Shown here in pieces: positions 1 to 13,600 of a stretch of DNA of 64,000 nucleotides. This stretch comes from Podospora bellae-mahoneyi (Eukaryota; Ascomycota; Sordariomycetes; Sordariales; Podosporaceae): the NCBI RefSeq assembly GCF_035222275.1, contig NW_026946360.1:992001-1056000 (forward strand). Reading direction: 5' to 3'. Within the stretch, counting starts at the first letter, position 1. Every line of letters begins with the position of its first letter. The position numbers were made by a program, and so were the translations under genes. The notes beneath the pieces were generated by a model. That model had not been told where the DNA came from and ran no database searches. It worked only from the letters and a program-made list of their open reading frames with translations.

Positions 1-908
1 CCGCACTCTCAAATCCTTCCCAAGCAGAATCGTCCTCCCACTCTGAAAGATCCGCCCTTGCCTCGGCAGCTTCAGCCTCGGCGGCTGATCGAGCGGCGGC
101 CTCAAGTTTAATCCTTTCCGCTTCTAATTCGGCAAGACGCTTCTTCTCGGCCTCCACAGCCTTCTCGCTTTCCTCGATCAACCGTTCTCGATACTCGGTG
201 AAGTCGGGGTTGTAACTGGCGCCACCCTTCGGCACATAGACAGCAGGGATCGGTTTGCCGTTGGCAGAGAGTGAGATGGGTTGTTGTTCGAGGGTCTTGG
301 GCTTCTTGGGCTTCTCTTTCTCGGGCAGGAAAGCCAGCTCGACAGCCTTCTCCGGCTCTGGCTGTGGCTCGTCGGCCCAAGGGTCAAATGCGGCATCGAC
401 GATGTCAACCGTTGAGTCGTGTTGCCCATCTGCCACCCTCTTTAATCTGCTGAGCTCCTTGCCACTGACATACTCCTTGCGCTGCCTTTTGACTGGAAGA
501 ACACCATCTGTGGTCTTGTCGTGAGCGGGGCGCTTGCGCATAGGCACAGCCGGTACTGCTGACCGAGCCGCAAGAATCTCATCTGACTTGAGGCCCTTCT
601 TGATCTTGGGGAACTTCTTGGTGATAGAGGCATCGCCCTTGACGTCGAGAACGAACAGATCGGCAGAATCCTTTTCCGCAATAACTCCACTGCAAAAGCG
701 CAACTGGTTAGCGACCACAATCGCCCATTCAAAAAGCAGGCATAATCGAGTCATACCCAATAATCTTTTGAGTATTTAACTGGTCAAGGCCCTTCGTGAT
801 GTCGGTAACGTCGACATTCTTGCGCCACGCCTTCTTGCCCTTCCTGGATGGTTGTTTGTACTGCGATGGGGCATCTGTATTGCCCGAGGGGGCCTTGAGA
901 ACAGGCAT
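1..908 (-). CDS. NOP53: Ribosome biogenesis protein NOP53 (GLTSCR2 family), 3' part cut off by the window edge
   Basis: Model: complement(<1..689, 757..908). NOP53 is a nucleolar factor of 60S maturation that recruits the exosome helicase MTR4 for ITS2 processing (family knowledge). Exon 1 starts at ATG 908 and encodes a basic stretch with GKKAWRKNVDVTDITKGLDQ. A 67-nt intron (donor gtatga, acceptor ttttgcag) restores the frame as KIIGGVIAEKD. Exon 2 contains LFVLDVKGDASI, a KRPAHDKTTDGVLPVKRQRK segment and GGASYNPDFTEYRERL, followed by an Ala/Glu-rich helical region that is still open at base 1. These blocks match the NOP53 family in order. The C-terminal part lies outside the window. It is transcribed divergently from the Rab gene at 1657. 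Confidence 0.88.
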
Positions 909-1656
909 CTTGGACTGTGGCTGTGGTTGCTGTCAGTCGAACCAGTCGTTGCTTTCAAGCAACTTTTTTTTGGTGTTTTCGTCGACTGCGAGTCTGGCCC
1001 AAAGCACCCTGCCAGAGACACAAAGTGGGGTCCGGGTTTTCAAAATTTCAGCAGGTGTTCGTGACTGATAAGATAAGAACCCCTGCACGTGGCGCATAAA
1101 GTACCATGCACGGGGTGTCAGGCGAGGGTGACCTGGCCAGCACCCAATCCGAGGTTCAGGCCTGATGCTTCTGGCTGCTTGCTCATGACGGCCGCCAAGA
1201 GCGCTGGAACGGCCAGGCGTGGCTTGCGAAAAACAGCGGGCGTCGCCTGGCTGGTGGCATGCACGCACGCATGGACACGCCCCCCTTTCACCGTAGCCGC
1301 AATCGGGTATGTTGAGGAGAGTTGAGAGACTGGGCGTTGTGGATTCGAGCCGAACCGAATTCCCATCACAAAGGGAACTTAGACCTCCCAGTTTTTGAAC
1401 CTTACTCCGTACCGAGTATAATTTTCGAGGACACTTGTTCACTCCTAGACAATACCGATACAACCATCCGAAAGCTGTTGAGCCGAACCACGCCGCGCTT
1501 CTTGGGTTCCTGGTCAGCCTGGCCACTGATTTGACGACGGTTAACGACGACTCCACGAGCACCCCTTTTAACGAATACACCCCTCCCTCCCTCAACGACG
1601 GCCACCACCGCCGAGACGATACATTTCGATTCTCTACACCAAATAATATCAAAACC
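909..1656. promoter_or_regulatory. Divergent intergenic region between NOP53 and YPT6
   Basis: This 748-bp stretch separates two start codons pointing away from each other, so it should hold both promoters. The part next to YPT6 is rich in ccctccctcc/caccaccgcc pyrimidine tracts, common upstream of fungal transcription starts. Short ORFs here show no recognisable product. Confidence 0.5.
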
Positions 1657-2545
<889 letters not shown>

Positions 2546-3366
2546 ACAGATTCAAAATGTGAGGGTCTGGACGTACACGAAGGGGGATGAATGGGTCGGG
2601 AGAGAGCTATGGTCATTCGGCACCCGAATATACTGCGCAACCTCTGTTTTGCTTGCTTTTGTGTGAAGATTAGACTAGGGAAGCATAGCGGGGGGTCATG
2701 GGTGGCTTTCACGCACCAAAGCGTTTCACATACTTGGTTAAATCTACGTAATGATATATCTTTAGGAGTTTGGGTAGCCGGAACAAGTGGAATAACACGT
2801 TCAAGACACTCGATTCATCACTCGCTCAAAGTCCAAGTCAATCTTCTTTTGTGGGCAGGTAGAAGGGGTTACAGAGCCGTTGTTCTCAATGTACAATAAA
2901 GGCATTTGCCGGCTGCCCATGAAGATGTCTACAACACTCTGGAGATACATTCTAGTAAATAAACTTTTTTTCTGAACACAGCTCCCCTTTCTTAGTTGTA
3001 ACGCCGAATTCGCCAAACCCGCAGAAGAAAAAACAACAATGTTCATGAATGTATGCCCGTCCCCTTTGAGAATCATATCTTGGTCCACACAGATTGTTCC
3101 TGGTGGCCCATGTTCAACGTCCCATTGGACGAACCACACATGTTCCCAACCTCCCTGATTAGCTGCTGATAGACGTCGTACTCATTGGCTCTGAGCCTAG
3201 CTCGGGTATCTTTGTTCTCCTCCCATGACCGGACGATCGTCAACAGGGAAAGTGACGAGAAATGACGGGTCTAACCCTTCCTTAACGCCACCCAGCTACC
3301 GGTAAAGGACATGAAGGGTGCTGAGACGGGAGCCAGTTCCGGATCACGGCTGAGAGATCGAGCCGT
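2546..3366. other. Convergent 3' intergenic region
   Basis: The 821 bp between the ends of YPT6 (+) and RLP24 (-) hold presumed 3' UTRs. The ORFs present are short and unconvincing. I see no repeat or RNA gene here. Confidence 0.4.
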
Positions 3367-4119
3367 TCAGTCGGTATCCATCTCATCATCCTCGTCCTCG
3401 AATCCGTCGTCCTCGTCGTCATCCTCGCCCACAACACCGCCAAAAGACTCGGTAATTTCCTCCACGCCACCGTCAGTCCTGACCCTCAATCTCTTCACCT
3501 CACCACCGAAAGCCTTGCTCTTCTTCCCGGAAGCCTTGGCGGCGAGCTCCTCTCTCTCCAGCTCCTCAACATCGACACCCCTCTCAGCAGCCAACTCAGC
3601 CAACCTCCTCTTCTCGCTGCCCCTGAGTCTGGGAAGCAAGTGCTCGTTGTCAGCCACCAGCTTCCTGGCCGCGGCAACCTCGCGCGCCCTCTTGCCGGCC
3701 ATGCGTTTCTTGTAGAAGATTCTCTCGCGACGAGCCTTGATTTCGCTGATGCGCTCCATGGCCTTGAGGGTCTTGGCGAAGAGCTCGCGGTCGTAGCGGA
3801 CGGGCACATTGCGGCGGGCGGCAAACTGCAGAGTGCTGTCGACCGTCATCTCCTTGCCGGCGTTCTTGCGATAGGCCTTTGTCCACTTGAGCTTGCGGGG
3901 GTTGCGCTTCATCTTGAAGTTCTTGTGACATTTTGAGCGGCAGAAGCGGAAGGATTTGCCTGTGAAATTCGCAACGAGCAATGGTCAGCGACAATGGGAA
4001 CACACACCACCAAGGTGCAAGAGATCAAGAGGGGAGGACAAACCATCGTTGCGCATAAAGGTGATACCCTTGCTAGGCCACGCGGGCCTACCGCAGAAGA
4101 AACAGTTATCGACGCGCAT
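3367..4119 (-). CDS. RLP24: 60S ribosome biogenesis protein RLP24 (L24e family)
   Basis: Model: complement(3367..3959, 4044..4119), 222 aa. Exon 1 begins [20 protein letters not shown]. After an 84-nt intron the reading continues [20 protein letters not shown]. Cysteines 6, 9, 32 and 36 form the L24e zinc finger (CX2C...CX3C). RLP24 is a pre-60S factor exchanged for ribosomal L24 in the cytoplasm, and its C-terminus activates the AAA-ATPase DRG1/AFG2 (family knowledge). The C-terminal extension, long for plain L24e, and the Asp/Glu-rich tail ending DDEMDTD distinguish RLP24 from L24. With NOP53 nearby, two 60S assembly factors lie within 4 kb. Confidence 0.92.
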
Positions 4120-6321
4120 CTTGGAGTGTATATGCGCCCCTTTGAAGACGTGGAAAAAAAGGGAAGCTAGGGTGGTGGTTGATTTGCGAAAAGAGGGTGA
4201 CAGGACTGCACTCTCTTCTCTCTCCACCTGGCGCTGAAAGGTTCAACTTGCAGCAGGCCGAAAAAATTGACCGCCTTCTTTTGCCCACCCTCCGCTGCAG
4301 GAAAAAAAATGTGGGGTGTGGTGAAAATTGTTATCTTATCGGTCGCCAAGTGTTTAGAGACCAGCTTTTGAAAGGGTTAGGGTTATACAGGAGTATCGGC
4401 GGCCACAAGACCTTGAAGATAGCTGAAAGAGGTACTCTCCGTTTGTATGCGCAATTGGTTAAGCGGGATTGACTCTAAGTTACTGCCAAGTTTTGAGTTG
4501 ATGATCTCTGCAGTGTTTTGATTGGTATGGTGAGTGTACTTCGTCTCGTCCTTTGAGGCCATGAATGTTGCAATCGGTCTGCAAGAATCTGGAAAGGTTG
4601 GATCCTAAGGAATTCCACTCCCAATTGCTCTTTCGTTGACGTTCGGGATGTAAAATCGATTACTTGTAGATACTAAAGCTTCGATAAGTTTATGTAGGTT
4701 TGCTGCATCTAGCTCGGAAGGCAAGGATGTAACTCAATTATCTGTACTCACGCCGTTTTGACTGGGCTGCTTTGTTGAAAACTTTAGGTTATGTGCTCAA
4801 GGTCAGTATATGAATGGTCTCTTACTGCTATCAAGAAAGAGATGTCTGGAAAAGTTGATTCCCCCATATTTGGCAAGCCCAGCCGTATTGTGAGATATGA
4901 AGAAGTATTCAAGTGATACGTTTGAAGAGCAGCAGAGTTTCACCATCGCGAGCCTTGGCTTCCGAAGCGATGGGAGATGCCAAGACAGGGTTTGGACGCT
5001 AACCTGAGGCTTGGTGATCAGTTCCACTCACCTCACTGGGCAGCCTTCGAGTACACGCAGAGAATGATCTCTACATACGAACTTCTTTTACAATCTGGAT
5101 TCAAAACTGAAAGAGATCAATTGCATCGAGCGTAGCAAGCGCTTTTGCGTTGCCCTTCACGGTTCTGGGACGCGAGAACCGCTTACGGCAGTCCAGGGCT
5201 GCCCATGTGACCAACATGCGCCTGAGGGTTTCGCCCCAGGCCTGAAGGCTGGATGTTGATTATAATTCAAAGCACCCGGTGGCCCGGACTTGATCTCCAG
5301 AGTTTCTGTGTGTATGAGCGCTGCGAAAATCTTTCTTGCAATCAGATGAATTACATCAAAATAAGGTTTTCGATCGCGGTCAAGCAATGGCAGGAGACGT
5401 CAAATGAAGACGCCGTCGAGGATCGTGAACTCCACACATGACCCACTTGGCGCCGTTGTTTTCTGGGGAAAGTCTGGGGAATGTGGAGCAGTCAGACCAA
5501 GGTGGCTCCACCTACCCTCAATTGACAACGCTAGCACACAACTAAGGGGGAAACAATATCAAGTTAGATATCAAAAACATCTTAGGGTTTTGTTTTTGAC
5601 CCTCTAACAATTCCAAATCGTTCTCCAACATTGGAGGCTCCGTCAAAGAGACACAAGCTGAGCAGGGTCTGAGAGACAAGCCTGATCATCCTTTCCTTCC
5701 CCGCATTTCAAGTGTCTTGTGGCGCCATGTCAGTCCGTAAAGTGAGACGACATGGTTGACGGCTGGCAGGAGTGAGTCCAAAGTGACGTCCAATGAAGTC
5801 CATGACTGGTGCATGGATATTGATGCGGTCTCTTACCCCGCTTTCTACCAGGCATGTCTGTGGGTGGTCTTTCCGCTCCTGTCAACGCGCCGCTTGATTG
5901 GCCTTGGCTGGTACATCCCCTTCCTTCCTGGTTGGGCTTTTGAGTATGCCTGGGCAGGTCGTGGTGGCCATTGCTCCAAGCTCCTCGAAGGAGATGTGGC
6001 GGTTGCCCTCGAGGAGGGATTACGTTTCTGCTGGCTGGATCATGGGAAGTGTATGCCAGCTGAGCACACCCGGGACAGGGTCGCCAACCCAGCCATAAAG
6101 GGGGTTTCCCGTCCCTCCCACTTCATCTTGACCTTACCTTCCCCAAGCTCTTCCCGCTCTTGTTTGTGTGTAACATCTCCTGTTCTTTGTTCCACCGCGT
6201 GTAGACGTCAGTCCATCAACATCTGCATCTAGAGAACGATTTTTTTTGGTGGTGCATCTCCGTCAATCTACCTATCCTGGGTTTACCGCGGTCGATAACA
6301 GCTTTGGTGTAGACGAGAAGG
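4120..6321. other. Gene-poor intergenic region with divergent promoters
   Basis: The 2.2 kb from the RLP24 start to the putative 5' UTR intron of the 6549 gene contain only small ORFs without recognisable motifs. One TTAGGG at 4377-4382 is isolated. The part at 6100-6240 is pyrimidine-rich (tcccttcatcttgacc-like tracts) and probably belongs to the promoter of the downstream gene. Confidence 0.4.
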
Positions 6322-6405
6322 GTATGTGTTCCTCTCTTTCATCACCAGGCATCATCGCCACCTGTTTTGACTGATGAGCCCACTATGTCCTTGCTTCTTC
6401 CCTAG
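6322..6405 (+). other. Putative 5' UTR intron
   Basis: Donor gtatgt at 6322, branch-like ctgat near 6371 and acceptor ccctag ending at 6405 make an 84-nt intron upstream of the ATG at 6549. It lies before the start codon and is inferred from splice signals only. Confidence 0.45.
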
Positions 6406-6548
6406 GGGTGTACCCCATCACGTCGCAGCAACCCACTCACATCGGTTCCAAGATTTCCATTGTGCTAACGTCAGCACCTGTTAAAGATTTCCTGTCTCTT
6501 GCAACGAAGTCCCCATACGATCTATTTCCCCTCGAACCATCTCTCAAA

Positions 6549-6872
6549 ATGCCCGTCCGCATCCCCGCTGCCACTCGGACTGAGGTCTTCTGCATGGGGG
6601 CAGGTGGCCTCAGCGCCTTCGCACCTTTCTACATGATCATCCCTGGCGCCGAGGAGCGTGTCGCTCGCCAGACCACCAAGTGGGCGCCCAAATGGGAGCG
6701 CAACATCACCATGTTCAAGTCTCCAGTTGAGCGTGGTGTTCAGCGGATCTCGCCCCCGGTAGCCCGCACTGTTCAGAAGGTTGAGCACAAACTTCATCTT
6801 GAACAGGCAGCACAGAAGACTGGCCGGGGTATCTCGAAGAGCTTTGACAAGATGGGTATGAAGCACACCTGA
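6549..6872 (+). CDS. Small hypothetical protein, 107 aa, with one hydrophobic segment
   Basis: A single exon with start context ctcaaaATGCCC encodes 107 residues. The frame is open upstream to 6408, but the ATG at 6549 has the best context and begins MPVRIPAATRTEVF. Residues about 14-33 (FCMGAGGLSAFAPFYMIIPG) are hydrophobic and could span or attach to a membrane. The rest is basic, with KWAPKWERN and a helical C-terminus ending KMGMKHT. The short basic N-terminus plus hydrophobic stretch would suit a small mitochondrial protein, but that is inference. I do not recognise the family. Codon use is C/G-ending and gene-like, so I take it as real. Confidence 0.6.
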   Translation: MPVRIPAATRTEVFCMGAGGLSAFAPFYMIIPGAEERVARQTTKWAPKWERNITMFKSPVERGVQRISPPVARTVQKVEHKLHLEQAAQKTGRGISKSFDKMGMKHT

Positions 6873-8861
6873 AAGTTTGGCGATGGGAAAGATCAAATTG
6901 GTATGATGACATGATGGGAATGAAACACAACAATGGGTATCGTGTTGGCGTTGGCTTTGTTGCGCTCCTGGACATAAGTACTTGTGTTTGATGATGGGCG
7001 GTTCATGGTATTGCAATGGAAGCTAAATGAGGTATTGGAGCTCCAGCGCTGCCTCCATTCACTAGGAATATATGGCAGTATGACTGTGATTGGGCGTCTA
7101 CTTGTGCAGTACCAACTCCGTCCTGTATGTTAGCATTACATGTCAAGCTTTTGCTGTCTTACATTTGCTGCCTTTCTCTTTTTCCCGTTATCAACAAAAT
7201 CCCGATAATGGTCTGTACGTCCACAGCTGTTCTATCATTCTCGCCATGGCAGATTTCATCACGTTCATCTTTTAGGCTAACATCAGGCTGGCAGACACTT
7301 GTATTGCCAGATAGAATATAACCGCAGTACAGCGTCAAACTATCTTCGAGGTGTAGGAAGATGGCACTGGTTCATGCTGTGATAGAAACATGCAACTCTA
7401 TAATGCTGCTGGTATAATGTTAGGCACGCCCGACGCCTAAGTTTAATGTTTCTTATGGCTTCATTCGAGCTGATATTTCTCTTCAGTATAAGACCTGGTC
7501 ATGTTGACCTCGATCATCATCAGAGGCATATACTCAATATGGTATTCCGGTATTCCGCAGAAAGGTAATGGACAGTTCATTGCTGTATTCCTGAAAGAAG
7601 AGTCCCTTCCTGTCGATGACGCGGAGCCCTACCAATTTGTGTACGGGCACTCCATCTGCAATGTTCTCATTACACAAGCATCACAACGTAGAAAGACCTA
7701 TGTGGTCGCCAAGTGCTCACGCTTAAGTTCATCATTGAAGACTGGGTGTGTATAACTAGTATCTCGTGAGAAAATGCAGAACATCTAGGTAGGGTTCTCA
7801 ACTGTCAAGGATGTTTCAAGCTGGCTCAGTTGCTCATACACAGTAGGTGGCATGGGTTCAAGTACCGGTCTGTATCTGGCGGCATTGGTGAGTCCAAAGG
7901 ACGGTGTAAGTCGCAAAGTGAACCAATCACATAACTCGACGAACTGGGCGGGTGGAGTTAAGGTCAGAAAAGGCCAGCGCGCTGTTGCAAATAGGTTAGC
8001 ATGAAAGAGAAATCAACTGAAATGAACTTCATGCATCGAATGCTTTACGCCCGTGAGAGCCTTACGACTAGTGTTGAAAATTTCCCCATCTGTCTTGAAC
8101 GAGGAGCACCTAGGTAGACATCTTACAGAGCAGCCAACGATCTTTTCTCATAGCGCGTGCTGACCGTGGTGGCTTCTAACTTTCCAGGGTCGCCAACCAA
8201 AAACGCCCCCTACCAACAGGCTGGAACCAGGGGCGTCTTTCACGCTCGCTGACTGGTGATTAAAATAGGTTACCGAGAGAAAGTAAGCGATGCAATGACG
8301 TATGACTGGTCAATGTACTGAATGGCTTTTCCCATATTCAAACATCGCGGTTCTATTCAGGACGCAATTCAAGGCCTCACATTTTGAGCATATACGCGGA
8401 TACAAGCCATGAAAAATGGCCCCGCTATTTCCAACCGGCGCTCTTGGGCGCAACGCAAGTTCTCAAGGGAAAACCAAGGCGTCAAAAGGCCCACACATTT
8501 CTGTTGGACGCATAAAACTTGAACGTTGAGTGGCTCGAGAGCCAGTGCCGACTGATCCGATCCTGTCTGGGAAGTCTGGCCAAGACGGCGCGACACAACA
8601 GGAGGAGACCCAGGTGGAGTTGTTGATCGGGACCCTGAGGAAGTCCGAGATTTGTCGAGTTTAGTTGGTTCTACGATTTTAGCTTCGGTTCCCTCTCCTG
8701 ATCATCGCATTTCTGGCACAAAAACACTTCGACTTCTGCGCTTCTTGACGATTTTGGTTTGCGATTTCTCTTTGGGCGTTTGTGCGGTTAAAGGCACGAG
8801 AAAGGCGCAACGGGGATCAGGCAAAAGACCAAATAAAAGACGAAAAATAACGGGGAAAAAC
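6873..8861. other. Intergenic region, no gene recognised
   Basis: About 2 kb with short ORFs only. Two copies of the recurrent intergenic motif CTAGGTAG occur at 7785-7794 and 8109-8118. The last 200 bp are probably the 5' UTR/promoter of KEI1. Confidence 0.4.
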
Positions 8862-9689
8862 ATGATATCCTCACGATCGTCGTGTCGGCTTCGGCTGCCT
8901 CGTCCAAGGGTTTGTTGGTCCTCGATGCCCTCCTTTTCGAAAGTTCAGACACTGATCATTGCGCAGTCATTCCTAGGCTTCATGTCCCTACAGACCGGCA
9001 CGGAGCTTGTCTCTCTTGCGCTCTTGTTCAACAAGGCGACGGGAATCTATGGCCTCCTTACCCTCTTCACGGGCTTTCAGATGTCGATCCTTCAGTTCAC
9101 CGCCTACTTCCTTTCGATTGCCGTTATCGCCGCTCTGGCGTTCTGCCTCCCACATATTCGCAAGGGAACGCCGTTTCAAAACCTCTTGCTAGCCTGGGTT
9201 TACGCGGTGGACACGATTGTGAGCGGACTATACACGACAGCTTTTGCAACGGGGTGGTACTTGCAGTTAAAGGAGATGGAGGCCACCGTCGCCTCAGGAG
9301 TTCCCGAAGAAGAGGAATTTCAAATGGTTGAGCCTAGAGGCGAGACAACCACCCCAGTCAGAGACGACGGCATCGACACGGCGTTTAGCATGGTGCTTAT
9401 TATTGGGTTTACACTTATCAGGATTTACTTCAGCTTGGTTATCATGGCCTATGCTCGGGCCGTTATCCTGCGGTTTGTTGACGAGAGGGTGCCCGAGTCT
9501 GACGAGGATGATGAGTCCGGGTCGGCACCAAATCCGTTTGCTGAGGGTGCCCCCCTGGGAGAGGGATTGGAGGGCAAGATTGGGAGGTACATGATTTCTG
9601 TGGGGAAGAGCTATTGGCTTGGTGGAAGAAAGGAGGATGAGGAATGGGCTAAAGATGTTCATTCAAAATTCAGGAGCAGCAGGAGATGA
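8862..9689 (+). CDS. KEI1: KEI1, regulatory subunit of inositolphosphorylceramide synthase
   Basis: Model: join(8862..8909, 8967..9689), 256 aa. Kei1 partners Aur1 in the Golgi to make inositolphosphorylceramide (family knowledge). The core GFMSLQTGTELVSLALLFNK followed by GIYGLLTLFTGF is characteristic, and four hydrophobic segments are visible, the last being FSMVLIIGFTLIRIYFSLVI. The frame is open through the proposed 57-nt intron (GTTTGT...ctgat...GCGCAG), so retention would add 19 residues. Splicing is preferred because it joins RLRLPRPR directly to SFLGFMSL, as I recall for other fungal Kei1 proteins. An acidic cytosolic C-terminus (SDEDDESG) follows the last helix. An alternative start is ATG 8925 inside the intron. 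Confidence 0.78.
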   Translation: MISSRSSCRLRLPRPRVCWSSMPSFSKVQTLIIAQSFLGFMSLQTGTELVSLALLFNKATGIYGLLTLFTGFQMSILQFTAYFLSIAVIAALAFCLPHIRKGTPFQNLLLAWVYAVDTIVSGLYTTAFATGWYLQLKEMEATVASGVPEEEEFQMVEPRGETTTPVRDDGIDTAFSMVLIIGFTLIRIYFSLVIMAYARAVILRFVDERVPESDEDDESGSAPNPFAEGAPLGEGLEGKIGRYMISVGKSYWLGGRKEDEEWAKDVHSKFRSSRR

Positions 9690-10658
9690 TTCTCCTCTGC
9701 CGGTGATGTTGTCGAGATGTGGGACGAAGTACATAATGGCGGAGGCGAGTCACATGTTTTCGGCGGCATTTAATGAGTTCAAAGGGCCATCTTTCTGGGT
9801 ATAGCACGGTACATTTGGGCGCATGGCTGGTTGGCATACTGGCCTTTTTTTACACTAGACATTGTCATAATAGGGGTTGGGATCTTCGGTTCAGGGGCAA
9901 GTAGGGGGGTTGGAGCTGGGGAGCTAATCATATTCACTCAGATAATAATGAATACATTGAGAGACAACATCCCACCATGAACCCTTTGTACGAATTATGT
10001 ACAATTTACGACATCTCGCCAGAGAGCCACGTGTGACGGACTTGGCAACACCACCTGACTGCTCGCCCGCGCGGGTTGACATACCGCAGTAGATGACCCC
10101 CATCTCCATGGGACGTGAGAAGAGGTGAGAAGAGAGGATGGAAAGGGTGTGACCCCGAAGCCAAAGCCGAAACAGAGACGGATCCAGGTTCCCGTTTCAA
10201 CGGCCTATGCCGAGAGACGAGCATGTTGAGCGCCGAAGACAAAAGGGGAACGGCTGGGTTCGGAGACCCGGTGTTAGTCATTGTGGGCAGCGGTGGCATC
10301 AACTTCAGATGGTTGGTGTCAAAAGAGGCATCGAGGAAGTCCATGACAAAGCATGATTTGAATCCCACGCGTGCAATTCGCTGGATGTGCAGCAGCACTC
10401 TGGGGGTTCTGGGCAATTCCCGGGATTCGAGGCGCTAGAGCGATCACGCAATCGATCACCTCTTGCGCCCACCTACCCATCAAGAGAAATTTGGGACACA
10501 TGCGGGGCCGATATAGGGACCATTTCGCATGAATTGCCTCCGGCTGCACCTTACATAAGTGCCATTGTTTTTTTTCCTTTTGTCTGCTTGCGATGCAGTA
10601 ATTCCCTTTCCTAGTCACTCCCTCACACACTCTCAGTTCTCCTGTCGATACCCTCACG
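9690..10658. promoter_or_regulatory. Upstream region of the sulfite reductase gene
   Basis: This 969-bp region holds the KEI1 3' UTR and the promoter of the sulfite reductase gene. A CACGTG palindrome at 10028-10033 is the type of site bound by Cbf1-like bHLH factors in sulfur regulation of yeasts; whether it acts here is inference. No gene is convincing, including the minus ORF at 10006-10416. Confidence 0.35.
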
Positions 10659-13600
10659 ATGGCAGGCGCACTCACCACGATAAGGACGCCTGAAGAGGCT
10701 GGTGAGACACCCAAACCCCTCCCCCACATTACCCCAAGCTGTCAAATCGCTGCGAGCAAGCTTTCCCTGCCCCGCCAAATTGTTTGCTCGCAATGCGACC
10801 GACAGCCGGACTCAAACCCGGCATCTCGACCGACACCCGGGCACACTGCGAAAAGCCTCACAACCGTTCCCAGGGCGTTGATGAGGTGCACGCAAGCAGT
10901 GCAGAGACAGGTGGCTGACAATTGATTGGATTAGTCGCGAGAATTGCATACCTTTCCAGCGATGTGGTCATCTCAGTCCAGCCGTCGCTCGCCTCTGATT
11001 CCGAGTTCTCGAGCCACTTGAAGCAGCTCGCCAAACAAAAGGAACAAAGCTTGGTCGCGAAGACCTCGGACGCTGTTGCAGAAATCCAATCAGTCAGACA
11101 CAACAACGACCCATTACTCTCCGTCTTCACTCCCATCCGCTCTGGCCAGCTGGTTTCCGTCACCACCACATCTTCCATTCTCCTGCCCTCGGTAGCACAT
11201 CTCTACAAGCTTGCCAACCTCCCGGTCGTCATCCATGTTGCGCTTGGTCCCAAGAGCTTCCCAGACTACTCGGCCATCACCTCCATCAGAAATTCGGGAT
11301 GGACCTTCCTCCAGTCCTGGTCCCTCCAGGAGGCTCAAGACATTGCGCTGACTGCTCATGCCTTGGCCATTCGCTCGGGCAAGGGTGTCATCCATTTCTT
11401 CGACCCCAGCTCTGGTGCTGTTGCCGAGTCCATTGAGGGCGCGAGCGCCGACGTTGTCCGCGCTGTCCTCAACCTCGACAATGTGCGGAGGTTCCAGTCT
11501 GCGCCGATCTCGGGGTCAGGGATCTACGCGGATGATGGGCGGGTCGCCGTGGTTTCTGAGCAGCCGGAACCCCTGGCTCTCTCTGGTGGAGTCACCGCCA
11601 ACCAAGCAGGAGAGGGTGAAGCAGAAACCCCTCTTCTTACTTCACAGTCGTCAGTCAAGTCCAGTCAACAGAGCGAGACCAGCACGCCACCAAGTGTATC
11701 CACCGCAACTACCATCGAGCCCGCAGCTCCCCTTGTGTCGTCTGAGGATATCTACAAGTACGTCACCGGCATCTGGGCTCAGCTCAACCAGCTTGTCGGC
11801 AGGCAATACAACGCCTTCGAGTGGACGGGGTCACAATCGGCCGAAAACACCATCTTCCTCTTTGGCTCAGATGTTGCCTTGTTCTCTGACGCTATTGCCA
11901 AGGCACAGTCTGTTGACTCCTTTGCCAACGCTGGCATCATTGCTCCTAGACTTTACCGCCCGTGGCTGGGCGCCAAGTTGATCGATGCCCTTCCCAAATC
12001 TGTCAAGAGGGTGGCAGTCCTTGAGCAGGTGTCGAGAAAGACCACAAAGTGGGGCCCCGTTCTCATCGATGTCTTGACTTCTGTCAAGAGTGCTGTTGGT
12101 GGCGTCGAGACTATTGTTGGGTACCAACTTGGCTACATCACCAAGGAAAGTGTCAAGCAAGCTTTGTCCGGTGTTTTCCAGAACTTGACTCTGGAAAAGC
12201 CTGTACAGAACTTGGAGGTTGGTGAGCGCGAGATTCCTCAGGAGACCTCCGAGTACGACCTCTCGAAGCCCAAGCTTGAGATTTCTTATACCAAGATCCT
12301 CGATCAGTTGTTTGGAAGCAGAGCCTTTGTCGCCAACTCCCTCGATTCCGACAATGCCGGCGTCTCACGGACCATCTCGGCCACTCCCGAGTATGGTTTC
12401 GGCTCTCTCCTCGCCAGAAAGGAGCGCAGACAAAAGTTTGTTGCCGAGGTCAAGGAGGCCGCCAGCAATGGCCGTTTCTTGACTGAAGTTCCCAAGAGAG
12501 CCTTGGCCAAGTGGGTAGCTAGCGCTGACGATGCGAAGAAGTCTGAGGTGGCTGCCGAGGAGGTTGTTTCCAAGCTTACACTCGACAACTCGACGCCATC
12601 AAAGGCCCTGCTCCAGCACAAGGCATTCTTCCGCAAGCAATCTCTTTGGCTTGTTGGGTCCGACGCCTGGGCTTATGACCTTGGCAACTCTGGCGTTCAT
12701 CAGGTTCTGGCTTCGGGCGAAAATGTCAACCTGCTCATCATTGACTCGACCCCTTACTCTGAGCGCGCTGCCGCTGATGCAAACCGCAGAAAGAAGGACA
12801 TTGGTCTCTATGCCATGAACTTTGGAAACGCTTACGTCGCCTCCACCGCCGTCTACAGCTCTTACACCCAGGTTCTTCAGGCTATGGATGAGGCCGACAA
12901 GTTCAATGGCCCCTCTATCGTTCTGGCTTATCTTCCCTACTTTGGTGAGCACGAGTCTCCTTTGACCGTTCTCACTGAGACCAAGAAGGCCGTTGACCTT
13001 GGTTACTGGCCTCTGTACAGGTGGAACCCTGAGAATGAGAAGAAGGGCGAGCCCAACTTCTCTCTTGACTCTGAGCGTATCAAGAAGGAGCTCAAGGCCT
13101 TCCTTGACAGAGACAACCAGCTCACTCAGATGATGCGGAAGGAACCCAAGTTTGGTGCTGTTCTTGATCAGGACTTTGGTACTGAGATTCGCGCCCAGCA
13201 GAAGCGCAAGGCCAAGGATGCTTACAACCAGCTCTTGGAAGGTCTCTTCGGTGCGCCGTTGACCATTCTGTTTGGTTCTGATGGTGGCAACGCCCAGTCC
13301 CTCGCCAAGCGGTTGGGTACCAGGGGCCGTGCCCGTGGCCTGAAGACCACAGTCATGGCCATGGAGGACTACCCAGTCGAGGACTTGCCAACGGAGGAGA
13401 ACATTGTCTTCATCACCTCGACCGCCGGTCAGGGTGAGTTCCCGGTCAACGGCAAGCCTCTCTGGGATGCCATCAAGGACAGCACCGAGCTCGATCTTGC
13501 TTCCGTCAAGTACTCCGTCTTCTCTCTTGGTGATAGCCACTACTGGCCCAGAAAGGAGGACAAGGTGTACTACAACAAGCCCGGAAAGGACCTCGACAGG

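Noticed and set aside
4377-4382. TTAGGG, with another at 59600-59605
   Set aside because: Single telomere-like hexamers without tandem copies are expected by chance; no telomeric tract is present.
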